In this document: positions 5,679-5,852 of the stretch, in pieces
Layout: each line of letters starts with the position of its first letter
Numbering within the stretch: position 1 is the first letter of the stretch
Program-made: the position numbers and the translations under genes
Source: Clostridia bacterium
GTDB taxonomy: Bacteria; Bacillota_A; Clostridia; Oscillospirales; CAG-272
NCBI GenBank assembly: GCA_017529175.1
Contig: JAFXNX010000130.1
Span: 1 to 5,852 of the forward strand
Direction: 5' to 3'
DNA length: 5,852 nt
Notes under the pieces: model-generated
Told to the model about the DNA's origin: nothing
Seen by the model: the letters and a program-made list of their open reading frames with translations, nothing else
Database searches by the model: none

Positions 5679-5712
5679 AGTAATTCCCTCCCCATAATGT
5701 AATGTTTAATTA

Positions 5713-5741
5713 ATTATACTCAATTATTGAGTATTTGTCAA
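5713..5741 (-). promoter_or_regulatory. perfect consensus promoter of the PspC-domain gene
   Basis: On the minus strand, TTGACA (5736-5741) and TATAAT (5713-5718) both match consensus exactly, with a 17-bp spacer. The start point should be near 5706, giving a leader of about 28 nt carrying GGGAGG. Such a strong promoter is usually held off by a repressor, and the surrounding palindromes fit that. Confidence 0.85.
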
Positions 5742-5750
5742 TACTCAATA
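5716..5750. promoter_or_regulatory. three-half-site operator (ATACTCAAT) covering the PspC promoter
   Basis: Half-sites lie at 5716-5724 (ATACTCAAT), 5726-5734 (ATTGAGTAT) and 5741-5749 (ATACTCAAT). They form a 9-1-9 palindrome (5716-5734) that overlaps an 11-4-11 palindrome (5725-5750). Together they cover the -35 box, the spacer and part of the -10 box. The divergent HTH gene at 5803 is the obvious candidate to bind here, but a regulator elsewhere is equally possible. Confidence 0.75.
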
Positions 5751-5762
5751 TCTGAATATTCT
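5735..5762 (+). promoter_or_regulatory. possible divergent promoter of the HTH regulator gene
   Basis: TTGTCA (5735-5740, 5 of 6 consensus) and TATTCT (5757-5762, 4 of 6) are 16 bp apart on the + strand. The -35 box overlaps the minus-strand -35 of the PspC gene, so the two promoters would share the operator. Confidence 0.4.
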
Positions 5763-5771
5763 AAAATAAAA

Positions 5772-5792
5772 CCGGTAACAATACACTACCGG
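5772..5792 (+). promoter_or_regulatory. small hairpin whose 3' arm enters the ribosome site of the HTH gene
   Basis: CCGGTA (5772-5777) pairs with TACCGG (5787-5792). The last two bases of the 3' arm are the first two of the GGAGGG ribosome site (5791-5796). A mild effect on translation start is possible; it may be incidental. Confidence 0.35.
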
Positions 5793-5802
5793 AGGGCATC
5801 CT

Positions 5803-5852
5803 ATGGACTACCGCACACGCATACGCGACGTGCGCGAGGATCGCGATCTCAC
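5803..5852 (+). CDS. XRE-type helix-turn-helix regulator, N-terminal fragment (runs off the right edge)
   Basis: Only 16 full codons are visible: MDYRTRIRDVREDRDL, with Thr likely next. This matches the usual opening of small Cro/C1-type (XRE) regulators, where an [I/L]R-x-[L/V]RE-x-[R/N]-D-L-T segment forms helix 1 just before the HTH. The start is supported by GGAGGG 6 nt upstream of the ATG. It is divergent from the PspC-domain gene, with the three-half-site operator between them. Whether it has a C-terminal sensor or membrane domain cannot be seen, and the family call rests on this short stretch. Confidence 0.6.
   Translation, partial: MDYRTRIRDVREDRDL

Noticed and set aside
1..5852. CRISPR arrays, tRNA or rRNA genes, transposases, toxin-antitoxin pairs
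   Set aside because: No regularly spaced long repeats, cloverleaf-like or rRNA-like segments, or transposase motifs were found by eye. The HTH fragment has no visible partner toxin.

Overview
The window looks like a piece of a Clostridia-type (Firmicutes, probably gut Oscillospiria/Christensenellales-like) chromosome of middling GC. The reasons are the strong AGGAG-type ribosome binding sites, a DnaD-domain protein paired with a DnaI-type helicase loader, a ComEB-type dCMP deaminase, and a small cysteine-rich one-helix membrane protein of a kind common in spore-forming Clostridia. This assignment is inference; no rRNA or marker gene is present.

Layout. Positions 1-365 (+ strand) hold the tail of an unidentified protein, a 16-bp inverted repeat, and a small Cys-rich membrane protein. 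A hairpin pair at 416-470 separates these from a long minus-strand block. Read in the direction of transcription (right to left), that block is: dCMP deaminase (4520-5008), an orphan lipoprotein (3866-4516), tsaD (2727-3833), a 283-bp gap, a DnaD/DnaB-like primosome protein (1445-2443) and a DnaI/DnaC-like helicase-loader ATPase (477-1433). The first three genes are 3 and 32 nt apart and share a good promoter in front of the deaminase (TTGATT-17-TATAAT). The last two are 11 nt apart, with the loader's Shine-Dalgarno abutting the DnaD stop codon. The theme is housekeeping: nucleotide supply, tRNA t6A modification and replicative helicase loading.

Right end (about 5030-5852). The sequence becomes AT-rich. 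It holds two hairpins, one an 18-bp perfect inverted repeat resembling a dispersed intergenic repeat, and a 127-residue double zinc-ribbon/PspC-domain membrane protein on the minus strand. Divergent to it, an XRE-type HTH regulator begins at 5803 and runs off the window. The PspC-gene promoter is a perfect TTGACA-17-TATAAT embedded in three copies of the half-site ATACTCAAT, so it should be tightly repressed. This small regulator/operator/target module is the most unusual part of the window.

No CRISPR array, tRNA, rRNA or transposase gene was seen. No frank new defence or biosynthetic system is visible; the interesting material is mostly regulatory sequence and small proteins.
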